This document shows positions 55,692 to 64,000 of a DNA stretch of 64,000 nucleotides, in pieces. A model generated the notes under the pieces. The model saw only the letters and a list, made by a program, of their open reading frames with translations, was not told where the DNA came from and did not search any database. A program made the position numbers and the translations under genes. Source of the stretch: Burkholderia cepacia (GTDB lineage: Bacteria; Pseudomonadota; Gammaproteobacteria; Burkholderiales; Burkholderiaceae); NCBI RefSeq assembly GCF_001039005.1, contig NZ_LDWR01000002.1, positions 36,418 to 100,417 of the forward strand, in the 5' to 3' direction. Numbering within the stretch: position 1 is the first letter of the stretch; every line of letters begins with the position of its first letter.

Positions 55692-56300
55692 ATGCGGACA
55701 CGAAATAGCCCGACGATATCGGTTGCGTTGAAGGCCGCGGCGCTGGCGCTGCTGGCCGCGAATGCCGCCGTTGCATGCGCCGAAACACCGGCGCCCGAAT
55801 CGGTGCTGCTCGCGAATGGTCATGCGATCGAATGGGCGCGCCCGAGGTTGCTCGAGGTCGACGCGGCCCGCCACCGGACCTCCGTGCTGAGCGTGCCGAC
55901 CGCGCTTCGGCGCGCCCTTGCCGATGCATCGAGCGTCGCGTTCCCGTCGGATCGTTCGAAGCGGATCGACGGCAACGACTATGTGCTGGTCGTCGTCAAC
56001 CGCTCGTCAAGCAGCCGTCCGACCGGGTATTGCGGCGCGGGCGAAGAAGGGGCGCTGTACGTGCTGGAACTGCGCGGCACCCGCGCGGTGCCGCGCTTTT
56101 CGTTGCCCGTGCAAAGCTGTCTCGACTCCGTTTCGCTCGAAACCGATGGCGGCACGCAATCGCCGTATCGGGCGATCGCGTGGCGCGACGCACCGGCCGG
56201 CCTCGACATCCGGTGGGAATATCTCGCGCACGGCGGCGCAACGCATCGCGTCTATCGTTTCGTGAACGGCACGTTTGCCGAAGTCGAGGTTCCGGAGTAA
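55692..56300 (+). CDS. Hypothetical exported protein
   Basis: A 202-residue protein. MRTRNSPTISVALKAAALAL opens a signal peptide, cut near ACAET. The mature part contains YVLVVVNRSSSSRPTGYCGA, EGALYVLELRG and FSLPVQSCLDSVSLE, with two cysteines that may form a disulfide. No family was recognised. The start at 55692 is chosen for the signal peptide; the frame is open upstream. It follows the lipoprotein gene in the same direction and may share its transcript. Confidence 0.7.
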   Translation: MRTRNSPTISVALKAAALALLAANAAVACAETPAPESVLLANGHAIEWARPRLLEVDAARHRTSVLSVPTALRRALADASSVAFPSDRSKRIDGNDYVLVVVNRSSSSRPTGYCGAGEEGALYVLELRGTRAVPRFSLPVQSCLDSVSLETDGGTQSPYRAIAWRDAPAGLDIRWEYLAHGGATHRVYRFVNGTFAEVEVPE

Positions 56301-56378
56301 CGCGGTCGTGCTGCGGCACAATGGCCGTTCGAATTCGCATCGCGTGCTTCCCCACCATCCGGATCGACGGAGAACCGC

Positions 56379-56921
56379 ATGTCGTTACCCGCTTTCAGGT
56401 ACCATCCCGACCCGCTGGCAACGGGCAGCGTGATCCGCTCGGACGCGCGCTGCGTGTGCTGCGGCGATGCGCGCGGTTACGTCTACACCGGCCCCGTGTA
56501 CGCGGTCGACGAGTACGAGCAGTGCATCTGTCCGTGGTGCATTGCCGACGGCTCGGCGCAAACGCAGCTCGATGCAAGCTTTACCGATACGTATGGCATT
56601 GGTGGCGGCGAATGGGACGAGGTGCCCGAAGCGGTCGTCGACGAGATTGCCTGCCGCACGCCGGGTTTTCAGGGCTGGCAGCAGGAACGGTGGTGGACGC
56701 ATTGCGGCGATGGCGCGCAATTCATCGGCCGCGCGGGCGCTGACGAACTGACGGCGCTCGGCCCGCAGGCCGTCGCGTCGATCCGGGCGTCGACCGGGCT
56801 CGACGACGGTGCCGAGTGGCAGCGTTTTTTCGCCGCGCTCGACAAGGACGGCTCGCCGACCGCGTATGTGTTTCGTTGCGTCCATTGCGGCGAACTCGGC
56901 GGCTATCAGGATTGCGATTGA
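56379..56921 (+). CDS. CbrC-family (UPF0167) zinc-ribbon-like protein
   Basis: A 180-residue protein of the CbrC/UPF0167 type. Three CxxC-type pairs suggest a bound zinc: CVCCGDARGYVYTGPVYAVD, CICPWCIADG and FRCVHCGELGGYQD. The GGGEWDEVPEAVVDEI and RTPGFQGWQQERWWTHCGD segments are family hallmarks. E. coli CbrC has been linked to tolerance of colicin E2; the molecular role is unknown. It is 78 bp after the previous gene and 40 bp before the nuclease operon. Confidence 0.85.
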   Translation: MSLPAFRYHPDPLATGSVIRSDARCVCCGDARGYVYTGPVYAVDEYEQCICPWCIADGSAQTQLDASFTDTYGIGGGEWDEVPEAVVDEIACRTPGFQGWQQERWWTHCGDGAQFIGRAGADELTALGPQAVASIRASTGLDDGAEWQRFFAALDKDGSPTAYVFRCVHCGELGGYQDCD

Positions 56922-56961
56922 CGGCCGGTCCGCGTCATCGTCATGAAACAGAGGAATCTTC

Positions 56962-58212
56962 GTGAAGTTCATCCACGCGGCAGACATTCACCTTGACAGC
57001 CCGTTGCACGGCCTGAGCGCGTATCCCGACGCGCCGGCCGCGCAGTTGCGCAACGCGTCGCGCGAGGCGCTGCGGCAGCTCGTGGATCGTGCGATCGAAG
57101 AGGAAGTCGCATTCCTCGTGATCGCCGGCGACCTGTACGACGGCGACTGGAAGGATCACAACACGGGCATCTTCTTCGGCCAGCAGATGGGGCGTCTGCG
57201 CAAGGCCGGCATTCGCGCATTCGTTCTCGGTGGCAATCACGATGCCGAAAGCGAGATGACGAAGAAGCTGACGTTGCCCGACAACGTCACCGTGTTCGGC
57301 CACCGCAAGCCGGAAACCGTCAAGCTGCCGGAATTCGACGTCGCGCTGCACGGGCAGAGCTTCAAGGACAAGGCCGTCGTCGACAATCTCGCGATCGCCT
57401 ATCCGGACCCGGTGCCCGGCTACTACAACATCGGCGTGCTGCACACCGCGCTCGAAGGCTACGCGGCGCACGCGAACTATGCGCCGTGCACGTTGGCCGA
57501 ACTGCATGCAAAGGGTTACGACTACTGGGCGCTTGGCCACGTGCACGAATTCCAGCAATGGTCGGGGCCGTCCACCGTCGTGTTTCCCGGCAACCTGCAG
57601 GGGCGCCATATCCGCGAGACGGGCCGCCGCGGTGCGGTGCTCGTGACGGTCGAGCAAGGCCGCACGCAGGTCGAGCGCCTGTATCTCGACGTGCTGCGCT
57701 GGGAAGCGGTGTCGGTCGACGCGTCCGACTGCTTCACGGTCGCCGACCTGTCGAGAAAGATCGGCCAGTCGCTGGAGGCGCTGCTGACCGTCGACGGCCA
57801 CGTGCCGCGCGCGGTGCGCGTGACGGTCACGGGGCGCACGCCCGCGCACGGCCTCTTTTTCGGCCGCGCGCCGCAGTTGCGCGCGGAGGTGCTGAACCAG
57901 GTCGGCATCATCGGCAATGAACGGCTGTGGCTCGAGAAGGTCCGGCTCGCGACATCCGCTGCCGATCATCAGCAGGGCGAGAGCGAGCAGCTCGAAGCGC
58001 TGGAGGACCTGAAGCAGATTCTGGCCGACGCCGCGCACGATCCTGATTTCCTCGCGCTGCTCGAACGCGACCTGAAGCCGTTCGTCGGCAAGATGCGCAG
58101 CGACGTGAAGGAGGAAGTGCCGTTGCTGACGATGGCGCGCGCGGGCGAGCTCACCGCGCTGGTCGAGCAGGTCGGTCCCGCGTTGCTCGCGCGGCTGGCA
58201 CGGGGGGAGTAA
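56962..58212 (+). CDS. DNA repair exonuclease, SbcD/YhaO-like metallophosphoesterase
   Basis: A 416-residue calcineurin-like phosphoesterase. All family motifs are visible: FIHAADIHLDSP (Asp8, His10), FLVIAGDLYDG (Asp57), LGGNHDAESE (Asn92, His93), GVLHTALEG and the final GHVHEFQ. The rest is a capping/C-terminal domain. It is like Mre11/SbcD-type nucleases, and more exactly YhaO-type, which pair with a large AAA ATPase. That partner follows 3 bp downstream. The complex would bind to and process DNA ends, possibly at collapsed forks. Confidence 0.9.
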   Translation: MKFIHAADIHLDSPLHGLSAYPDAPAAQLRNASREALRQLVDRAIEEEVAFLVIAGDLYDGDWKDHNTGIFFGQQMGRLRKAGIRAFVLGGNHDAESEMTKKLTLPDNVTVFGHRKPETVKLPEFDVALHGQSFKDKAVVDNLAIAYPDPVPGYYNIGVLHTALEGYAAHANYAPCTLAELHAKGYDYWALGHVHEFQQWSGPSTVVFPGNLQGRHIRETGRRGAVLVTVEQGRTQVERLYLDVLRWEAVSVDASDCFTVADLSRKIGQSLEALLTVDGHVPRAVRVTVTGRTPAHGLFFGRAPQLRAEVLNQVGIIGNERLWLEKVRLATSAADHQQGESEQLEALEDLKQILADAAHDPDFLALLERDLKPFVGKMRSDVKEEVPLLTMARAGELTALVEQVGPALLARLARGE

Positions 58213-58215
58213 GCG

Positions 58216-61200
58216 ATGCGCATCAATCAACTCGATCTGATCAAGTACGGCAAGTTCACCGACGAGACGCTGCGTTTCCCGTCGGCCGGCGAGGATTTTC
58301 ATGTGATCGTGGGGCCGAACGAGGCCGGCAAGTCGACGATCCGCACGGCCGTGTCGGAGCTGCTGTTCGGGATGAAACTGCAGACGCCGCTCGACTTCCT
58401 GCACAGCACCCCCGAGTTGCGAATCGGCGGCGTGTTGGAGAACGGTACGGGTGAATATGCGTTCCACCGTGCGCGCGGGCGCAGTCCGCTGCGCACACCT
58501 GCCGACGACAAGCTGCCCGACGACTATCTGGCCGCCCTCCTCGACGGCGCGACGCGCGAATTCTTCGAGCAGATGTTCGGGCTCGATCACGGGCGGCTGG
58601 TTGACGGCGGCCGCAGCATTCTCGATGCATCCGACAAGCTCGGCCAGGTGCTGTTCGAATCGGCCGCCGGGGTCGGCAGTCTTGGGCCGGTGCGGGAGGA
58701 GCTCGACGCGCGTTCGGTCGAGCTGTGGGCGCCGCGTCGTAGCGGCAGCGCGTTTGCGCTGGCCGAAACCTTGTTCACCGAAGCCGTGACCGAGCTGAAG
58801 ACGGTCCAGGTGCGCACGCGCGACTGGGTCGATCGCAAGGACGCGCGCGAAGCGGTCGAACAGCAGATCGAGCAGGCGCGCGCGGAGCAGCGTCGGCTTG
58901 AAGCGCTGCGTTCGAAGCTCGAACGCGTGCGGCGGCTCGCGCCGTACCTGAAGGAGCTGACGGTCAAGGATGCGGCGCTGGCCGAACTGGGCGCGGTCGT
59001 CGAGTTGCCGCCGACCGCGTATGCGGACCTGCTGAAAGCGCAGGGCGATCTCGCGGCGGAGCAAAAGGTCCTCGAGGAACGGCGTGCCGACCTGCTCGCC
59101 AAACGGCAGGCGCGCGATGCGATCGACGCCGATGCAGACACGCTCGCGCTCGAAGCCGATATCGAAGCGCTCGATCGGCTGCGCGGCGCCTGCATGAATC
59201 ACGCGCAGGATCTGCTGCTGCTCGGCGCGGATGTCGAGCGGCACCTGTCCGCCGCGTTTTCGTCGGCCGCCCAGCTCGACTGGCCGACCGACGAAGCGTC
59301 GCTGCGTGCGTCGCTGCCGACGGCGCTGTCGCTGAAGACCGTCGCGAACCTGTTGCGCGAACACGGCGCGCTGCACCAGGCGCTCGCCGGCGCGCGCGAA
59401 TCGCTCGACGAACGCACGCGCGAGCTTGCGCAGGTGCGCGAGCAACAGGCGCGCGTGTCGACCGTCGACGTGCCGGAAGCGCTGCGCGCGGCGCTCGCCG
59501 ATGCACAAGGTTTTCGCAGCAGTGGCCAGCGCGAGCAGGTGCTCGACAGTGAAATCGCTGCCGCCGAGCGGACGCTGTCCGGCGCGCTCGATGCGCTCGG
59601 CCAGTGGCGTATGCCGGTCGACACGCTGCGCGCGCTCGACGTGCCGTCGGCGGCGCGGCTTGGCGTGCTGCTCAAGGAAGAAAGCGAGCATGCAAGCGCG
59701 GCTGCCGCCGCGCGCGATGCGCGAGATGGCGCGCTCGAAGAGCTCGAGCGGCTCGAACTGCAGGAGAAGCATTTCGCGGAGAACCACAAGGTCGTCACGA
59801 CCGCGGACGTGCTGGCAGCGCGTGCGCGACGCGACGGTGCATGGGGCGATATCCGCAGCGGTGCTGTCGACCTCGCAGCAGGCGCACCGGCGGTCGACGA
59901 CGCGATTCGCCTAGCCGACGAACTCGTCGATGCGCAGCTTGGCGCGACGCAGGCGGCGGCGACGCTGCAATCGCTGCGTCAGCAGGTTGAAGCCGCGCGG
60001 GCTGGCGTGACGCGCAGGCAGGCTGCGTCGAACGAGCGCGAGCGCGAGTTGGCCGCGCATCGCGACGCATGGGCCGCGCTCGCGACGCAGGCCGCGGTGC
60101 CCGGCATGCCGCTGGCGGCGATGGGCGACTGGCTCGCGAAGCGCGACACGGTGTTCGCCGCGCAGGTCGATTTCGACCGTCAGCGCCGCGAGTTCGACAC
60201 GATTCGTGCGGCACGGGCCGGTGCCGAAGCCGCGCTGCGTGCGGCACTGCATACCGTGTCGCGCGGCGGCGAGTCGGACGGACTCGCCGCGCTCGTCGCG
60301 ATCGCCGAGACCTTCGTGCAGTCGGCCGAGAAAGCGATCGCGCAGAAGGACAGCCTCGAGGATCGCGCGCGGGAAGCCGAACGCGGATCCGCGACGGCAC
60401 AGTCGCGGGCCGACCACGCGCAGACGGCTTACGATGCGTGGCACGCGCAATGGCGCGACGCGCTGGCCGACGCGAAACTGTCCGCGAGCGCGGTGACGCT
60501 GGCCGCGGCGGAAGGCGCGCTCGGGCTCGCGAACGCGGTGACCGCCGAACTGGCCGATGCGGACGCGCCGCGCAACCGGATCGCCGCGATCCGCGCGGAG
60601 CTGGCCGCGCTCGAGGCCGGCGCGCGGCGGCTTGCCGAAGCGCTTGCGCCGGAATGGCTGACGAGCGGCGACTGGCCGGACGTTGCGCGCCGATTGACGA
60701 TGCGCCTCGCGGCCGCCAGGGAAATCGCGCGCGCGATCGGGCGTGCCGACGAGGCCGCGCGGCAGGCCGACGGCAAGGTCGCGGATGCGGCCGCCGCGGT
60801 GGCCGGTGCCGATGCGCGCATCCAGCCGCTGCTTCAACTGGCTGGCGTCACGTCGATCGACGCGGCGTTGCCGCTGGCCGAGCGCTCGGATCGCCAGCGC
60901 CAGCTGCGGCAAGCGGTCGATGCCGCGTACGAGGCGCTGGTGCGCGACGGCGACGGCCTGTCCCGGTCCGCCGTCGAGGCCGAGGTCGCGGAACAGGACA
61001 TTGTCGACGTGCCGGCGCACCTCGAAGCGGTGAAGCAGTCGCTGGGCGATGTCGGCAAGCGGCTGAACGAGCTCGCGCAGCAGCAGGTCGTGGCCGACCA
61101 GGCGTTCGGCGCGATCGACGGCCAGGCGAATGCGGCCGTCGCCGAGTCGAAGCGGCAGGAAGCGCTGGCGGCGATGGGCGATGCGGCCGAGCAGTATCTG

Positions 61201-61686
61201 GAGGCGGCCACCGCGAGCCGGTTGCTGAAGTGGGCGACGGATCGCTATCGCGACCAGAAGCAGGGGCCGATGCTCCGGCGGGCGGGCGAAATCTTCGCCG
61301 GGCTCACGCTCGGCGAATTCGCGAAGCTGACCGTCGATACCGAACGGACGCCGCCCGCGCTGTATGCGCGGCGCACGAAGGGAACGTCGGTCGAGGTCGC
61401 CGGGTTGAGCGAAGGGACGCGCGACCAGTTATTCCTCGCGCTGCGGATCGCGGCGCTGGAGCTGCAGCTCGGCAGCAGGACCGCGCTGCCGTTCGTTGCC
61501 GACGATCTGTTCATCAACTTCGACGATGCGCGCGCGAAGGCCGGGCTCGACGCGCTGCGCGATCTGTCGACGCGAACCCAGGTGCTGTTCCTGACGCACC
61601 ACGATCACCTGCTGCCGCTCGTGAAGGACGTATTCGGCGCGCGGGTCAACGTGGTCGAGCTGCAGCGCGCGCCGGCCGGCGCGTGA
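58216..61686 (+). CDS. SbcC/YhaN-like AAA ATPase with long coiled coil
   Basis: A 1156-residue SMC/Rad50-type ATPase. The P-loop GPNEAGKST is at residues 33-41 and the first part continues ELLFGMKLQTPLDFLHS. Between about 180 and 1020 the chain is mostly coiled coil, rich in Ala, Glu and Arg, with two or three breaks. The C-terminal lobe has the signature LSEGTRDQLFLALRIAALEL, Walker B LPFVADDLFINFDD and the His switch FLTHHDHL. No CxxC zinc hook was found, unlike SbcC and Rad50. It is coupled to the nuclease gene (GGGGGGAGT precedes the start). Confidence 0.92.
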   Translation: MRINQLDLIKYGKFTDETLRFPSAGEDFHVIVGPNEAGKSTIRTAVSELLFGMKLQTPLDFLHSTPELRIGGVLENGTGEYAFHRARGRSPLRTPADDKLPDDYLAALLDGATREFFEQMFGLDHGRLVDGGRSILDASDKLGQVLFESAAGVGSLGPVREELDARSVELWAPRRSGSAFALAETLFTEAVTELKTVQVRTRDWVDRKDAREAVEQQIEQARAEQRRLEALRSKLERVRRLAPYLKELTVKDAALAELGAVVELPPTAYADLLKAQGDLAAEQKVLEERRADLLAKRQARDAIDADADTLALEADIEALDRLRGACMNHAQDLLLLGADVERHLSAAFSSAAQLDWPTDEASLRASLPTALSLKTVANLLREHGALHQALAGARESLDERTRELAQVREQQARVSTVDVPEALRAALADAQGFRSSGQREQVLDSEIAAAERTLSGALDALGQWRMPVDTLRALDVPSAARLGVLLKEESEHASAAAAARDARDGALEELERLELQEKHFAENHKVVTTADVLAARARRDGAWGDIRSGAVDLAAGAPAVDDAIRLADELVDAQLGATQAAATLQSLRQQVEAARAGVTRRQAASNERERELAAHRDAWAALATQAAVPGMPLAAMGDWLAKRDTVFAAQVDFDRQRREFDTIRAARAGAEAALRAALHTVSRGGESDGLAALVAIAETFVQSAEKAIAQKDSLEDRAREAERGSATAQSRADHAQTAYDAWHAQWRDALADAKLSASAVTLAAAEGALGLANAVTAELADADAPRNRIAAIRAELAALEAGARRLAEALAPEWLTSGDWPDVARRLTMRLAAAREIARAIGRADEAARQADGKVADAAAAVAGADARIQPLLQLAGVTSIDAALPLAERSDRQRQLRQAVDAAYEALVRDGDGLSRSAVEAEVAEQDIVDVPAHLEAVKQSLGDVGKRLNELAQQQVVADQAFGAIDGQANAAVAESKRQEALAAMGDAAEQYLEAATASRLLKWATDRYRDQKQGPMLRRAGEIFAGLTLGEFAKLTVDTERTPPALYARRTKGTSVEVAGLSEGTRDQLFLALRIAALELQLGSRTALPFVADDLFINFDDARAKAGLDALRDLSTRTQVLFLTHHDHLLPLVKDVFGARVNVVELQRAPAGA

Positions 61687-61807
61687 TGCGGGGCGCGCAC
61701 GGATGCCGGCGCACGGGAAGGGTCATCGCGTACAGGTAGTATGTGCGGTTCCGAAATGCCCGCGGCCGGTTCTGCCGGTCGCGGGACTGGCCACACGAGG
61801 GGGGAAT

Positions 61808-62332
61808 ATGAAAAAGCTGGTAGCCGCCATCGCGTTCGCGGCGGACAAGCATCGCAATCAACGGCGCAAGGACGAAGAGGCGTCGCCGTACATCAATCAT
61901 CCGATCGCGCTCGCCGACGTGCTGGCCAACGAGGCCGGTGTCGAGGACGAACGCGTGATCGTCGCGGCCGTGCTGCACGACACGGTCGAGGATACCGAGA
62001 CGACCGAGCAGGAACTGCTGCGGTTGTTCGGCAAGGATGTGGCGGACATCGTGATGGAAGTCACCGACGACAAGTCGTTGCCGAAGGACGAGCGCAAGCG
62101 CCTGCAGGTCGAGCATGCGGCGACCATTAGCCGGCGCGCGAAGCTCGTGAAGCTGGCCGACAAGATCTGCAACCTGCGCGACATTGCGCGGCACCCGCCT
62201 GCGGACTGGCCGCTCGAGCGCAAGCAGGCGTACTTCGACTGGGCGAAGTCGGTCGTCGACCCGATGCGCGGCGTGCATCCCGGTCTCGAGGCGATCTTCG
62301 ACACCGCGTACGGCGCACGGCCGGCGGACTGA
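61808..62332 (+). CDS. HD-domain (MESH1/SpoT-hydrolase-like) protein
   Basis: A 174-residue protein; the start MKKLVAAIAFAADKHRNQ is preceded by AGGGGGGAA. The HD site is complete: AADKHRNQRRKDE, INHPIALADVL, VAAVLHDTVEDTETTEQE (His-Asp plus Glu-Asp as in SpoT/MESH1) and LVKLADKICNLRDIA (final Asp, then Asn). Single-domain members degrade (p)ppGpp or NADPH-like compounds; which is used here is not visible. It begins 122 bp after the ATPase gene. Confidence 0.9.
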   Translation: MKKLVAAIAFAADKHRNQRRKDEEASPYINHPIALADVLANEAGVEDERVIVAAVLHDTVEDTETTEQELLRLFGKDVADIVMEVTDDKSLPKDERKRLQVEHAATISRRAKLVKLADKICNLRDIARHPPADWPLERKQAYFDWAKSVVDPMRGVHPGLEAIFDTAYGARPAD

Positions 62333-62341
62333 GGCGCCCGC

Positions 62342-63028
62342 ATGCGATCGGCCCGATCCGTCGGATCCGCCATGCGGCAATCGCCCGTCGTGGCGGGCGT
62401 GGATGTGGGCGGCGACAGGAAGCAATGCGATCTCGTGATCCTGCGCGGCTCGACGGTCGTCTGCCGCGAAGCGCGGATCGCGCCCGAGGCGGTGCCGGCG
62501 CTGTGTCTCGCACATGACGTCGTGGCCGTCGGCGTCGACGCACCGAGTCTGTGGTGGGCGGGAAGCGGGCGCCGGGCGGCCGAACAGGCGCTCGCGCGCG
62601 AACGGATCTCATGCTTTCCGACGCCGTCGCGGGAGCAGGCGATCGCGAGCACGTCCGGCTTCTTCGACTGGATGTTCATGGGAGAGCGCGTCTACCAGGC
62701 GCTGGCGGATGCCTATCCGCTGCTGACCGACGCGCGATATGCGGGCGGGCGCGCGAGCTTCGAAACCTATCCTTACGCGATTACCTGCGCGATGCTGGGC
62801 AAGGCGGTTGCGTCGGCGAAGCAGAAGCGCAACCAGCGCCGGCAATTGCTGGAGCGACTGGGCATCGACGTGTCGACGCTGCGTTCCGTCGATGCGCGAG
62901 ACGCGACGCTTTGCGCGCTGACGGCGCAATACGTGATCGATGGGAGCGCGCGTGCGTATGGCGATGCGGAGGGTGGATATATCCGCGTGCCGATCGTGAG
63001 CGAGACGATCGTCCTTGACTCACCGTAG
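62342..63028 (+). CDS. DUF429-family protein
   Basis: A 228-residue protein; an internal start at MRQSPVVAGVDVGGDRK (62372) is also possible. The N-terminal GVDVGGDRKQCDLVILRG has the RNase H-fold-like first strand, followed by VVAVGVDAPSLWW and SCFPTPSREQAIAST, then FFDWMFMGERVYQALADAYP and FETYPYAITCAML. DUF429 proteins are predicted nucleases with an RNase H-like fold, but none has a settled function. It is 10 bp after the HD gene and is probably co-transcribed. Confidence 0.82.
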   Translation: MRSARSVGSAMRQSPVVAGVDVGGDRKQCDLVILRGSTVVCREARIAPEAVPALCLAHDVVAVGVDAPSLWWAGSGRRAAEQALARERISCFPTPSREQAIASTSGFFDWMFMGERVYQALADAYPLLTDARYAGGRASFETYPYAITCAMLGKAVASAKQKRNQRRQLLERLGIDVSTLRSVDARDATLCALTAQYVIDGSARAYGDAEGGYIRVPIVSETIVLDSP

Positions 63029-63217
63029 TTGCAATGCACGGCCCCGGGGCGGGCGGAGATCGCAGGCTTGTCGTTGCGACAAGGTGAGCTTTTGCGGGAG
63101 GTGTGCGGCCGGCCTGGCGACGCAGGTGTCAGGCCGCGATTGTCGGCCGGCACGCATCGGGAATGCCGGCGCACCTGGCATGAAGCCGGCGCGCCGCGCG
63201 CTTCCGGGTGGTGCTGC

Positions 63218-63688
63218 TCAATCCTCGAGGATCGATTTCGGCACGCTGGCCAGATCGCAGGCTTGTGCCTGTTCGAAATAGTCTTCTGCGTCGTCGATCA
63301 TCACGACCGCGACGTCGATCAACTCATCGAGCCGCTGCAGCAGCGATTCACGCCACTCGATGTCTTCGTCGCGCTCGGGCGTCTTGTCCATCTGCTCGAT
63401 GATCGAATCGGCCGTCTGCAGGAAAGGAATGGCCTGCTGATAGTTTTCGATCGAGACCATCGCCGCGTTGCGCGCGCCGACGAGCCGTTCGCGATGCTCA
63501 TCCGCCAGTTCGGATTCACCGCTGATCCGCGGCAATACATCCGAGATGCGTTGCAGAAGCGGCGGGGCCTGTTCTTCGAGCATGATGGCGCGCTCGCGCA
63601 GGGCCGAATATTCGTCGCGAAGATCGGCGTCGCCGGATTGAGTGGTGCTGTCCATCGTCGATGTGAGTACGTAGTTCAGTCGCGGCAT
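63218..63688 (-). CDS. Hypothetical acidic helical protein
   Basis: A 156-residue protein without recognised family. The body is highly acidic and helical: LRDEYSALRERAIMLEEQAP, ESELADEHRERLVGARNAAM and a DEDIEWRESLLQRLDELIDV stretch with a DDAEDYFEQAQ run near the end. An alternative start is MDSTTQSGDADL (63655). Neither start has a strong ribosome-binding site. Codon bias supports translation. Confidence 0.6.
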   Translation of the reverse strand: MPRLNYVLTSTMDSTTQSGDADLRDEYSALRERAIMLEEQAPPLLQRISDVLPRISGESELADEHRERLVGARNAAMVSIENYQQAIPFLQTADSIIEQMDKTPERDEDIEWRESLLQRLDELIDVAVVMIDDAEDYFEQAQACDLASVPKSILED

Positions 63689-63836
63689 GATACTCGACCG
63701 CGCAAGATCCCTTGTTTGTTCGGCAGATTGGGGTTGCGAGGTCGGTGGAGGGGCGAACGCACGCCGTCGAAGCCGGGAGGCTCGACATCACGTTCGGTGG
63801 TCTGACGATTGGTGGGGATGCGAGCCCGGAACGCGG

Positions 63837-63867
63837 TTGCGCATGCAATGCGGCCGGTCTCTATATA
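63837..63867 (+). promoter_or_regulatory. Possible promoter of a small RNA
   Basis: TTGCGC (63837-63842) is followed by a -10-like TCTATA/TATATA block (63860-63867) after about 17-19 bp, in an otherwise GC-rich gap. No coding frame follows. Confidence 0.4.
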
Positions 63868-63872
63868 TAGGA

Positions 63873-63975
63873 CGAAAGAGCGGTTTGCGTCGCTTCCATG
63901 GAGGGCGGCTCGCGCTGCGATGCGCGGCCCATCGAGCCCCAAGCCACCGTGCGCGTCAGCGCACGGTGGCTTTTC
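63873..63975 (+). ncRNA. Candidate small RNA
   Basis: A stretch of about 100 bp between the promoter-like element and a strong terminator, without a convincing coding frame. It contains CGGCTCGCGCTGCGATGC, which can fold, and ends in the terminator stem. Promoter plus terminator in an empty gap is the standard signature of a small RNA, but expression is not proved. Confidence 0.4.
63941..63975 (+). terminator. Rho-independent terminator
   Basis: AAGCCACCGTGCGC and GCGCACGGTGGCTT form a 14-bp stem with loop GTCA, followed by TT. The T run is on the plus strand, so it ends a plus-strand transcript, although the only upstream element is the candidate small RNA. Confidence 0.75.
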
Positions 63976-64000
63976 AAGATATTTTCACAAAGGGGCTTGC

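Overview
The window is high-GC DNA that looks like the replication-origin end of a secondary replicon of the Burkholderia cepacia complex, most likely the third chromosome (the pC3-type megaplasmid). The reasons are a ParA/ParB pair, a plasmid-type replication initiator, a large iteron array, five copies of a GTTGTCACGTGACAAC-type parS palindrome, and the dense mix of LysR/AraC regulators, DUF4148 proteins and RND efflux genes typical of Burkholderia. The species call is an inference from gene content; no search was run.

Left arm (1-8.2 kb): the 3' end of a nifQ-like gene, a decayed VOC-family fragment, an EamA-type transporter with a histidine-rich tail, a ProQ/FinO-domain RNA chaperone, a DUF2889 protein, a flavodoxin-like protein, a TetR regulator divergent from a metallo-beta-lactamase-fold hydrolase, and an AraC regulator.

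Origin core (8.2-15.3 kb): five parS sites, parA-parB, a nested inverted repeat, the convergent rep gene, then about 1 kb holding sixteen 16-bp iterons, followed by about 1.4 kb with no convincing gene. Eight of the iterons form four pairs with exactly 26 bp between unit starts.

15.3-32.9 kb: small secreted DUF4148 proteins, a second-copy adenylosuccinate synthetase between LysR regulators, an orphan sulfonate-type binding protein, an AraC regulator, a LysR regulator followed by a complete RND efflux operon (adaptor, pump, outer-membrane channel), a dienelactone hydrolase, and a GlxA-type regulator divergent from an HD-domain protein.

32.9-44.8 kb: one 3969-codon gene, about 19% of the window. 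It encodes a multidomain protein with two duplicated HExxH (zincin-like) modules, a possible kinase-like segment between them, hydrophobic segments and a C-terminal LysM domain. It is the best candidate for something undescribed.

44.8-64 kb: a sixth, outlying parS-like site, a RES/Xre toxin-antitoxin pair, a tyrosine-recombinase-like protein that has lost most catalytic residues, an NCS2 permease and an arylsulfotransferase-like protein divergent from a LysR regulator, a lipoprotein gamma-glutamyltransferase, several small secreted proteins, a CbrC-like zinc protein, an SbcD/SbcC-like (YhaO/YhaN-type) nuclease-ATPase operon, a MESH1-like HD hydrolase, a DUF429 protein and a possible small RNA with its own terminator at the right edge.
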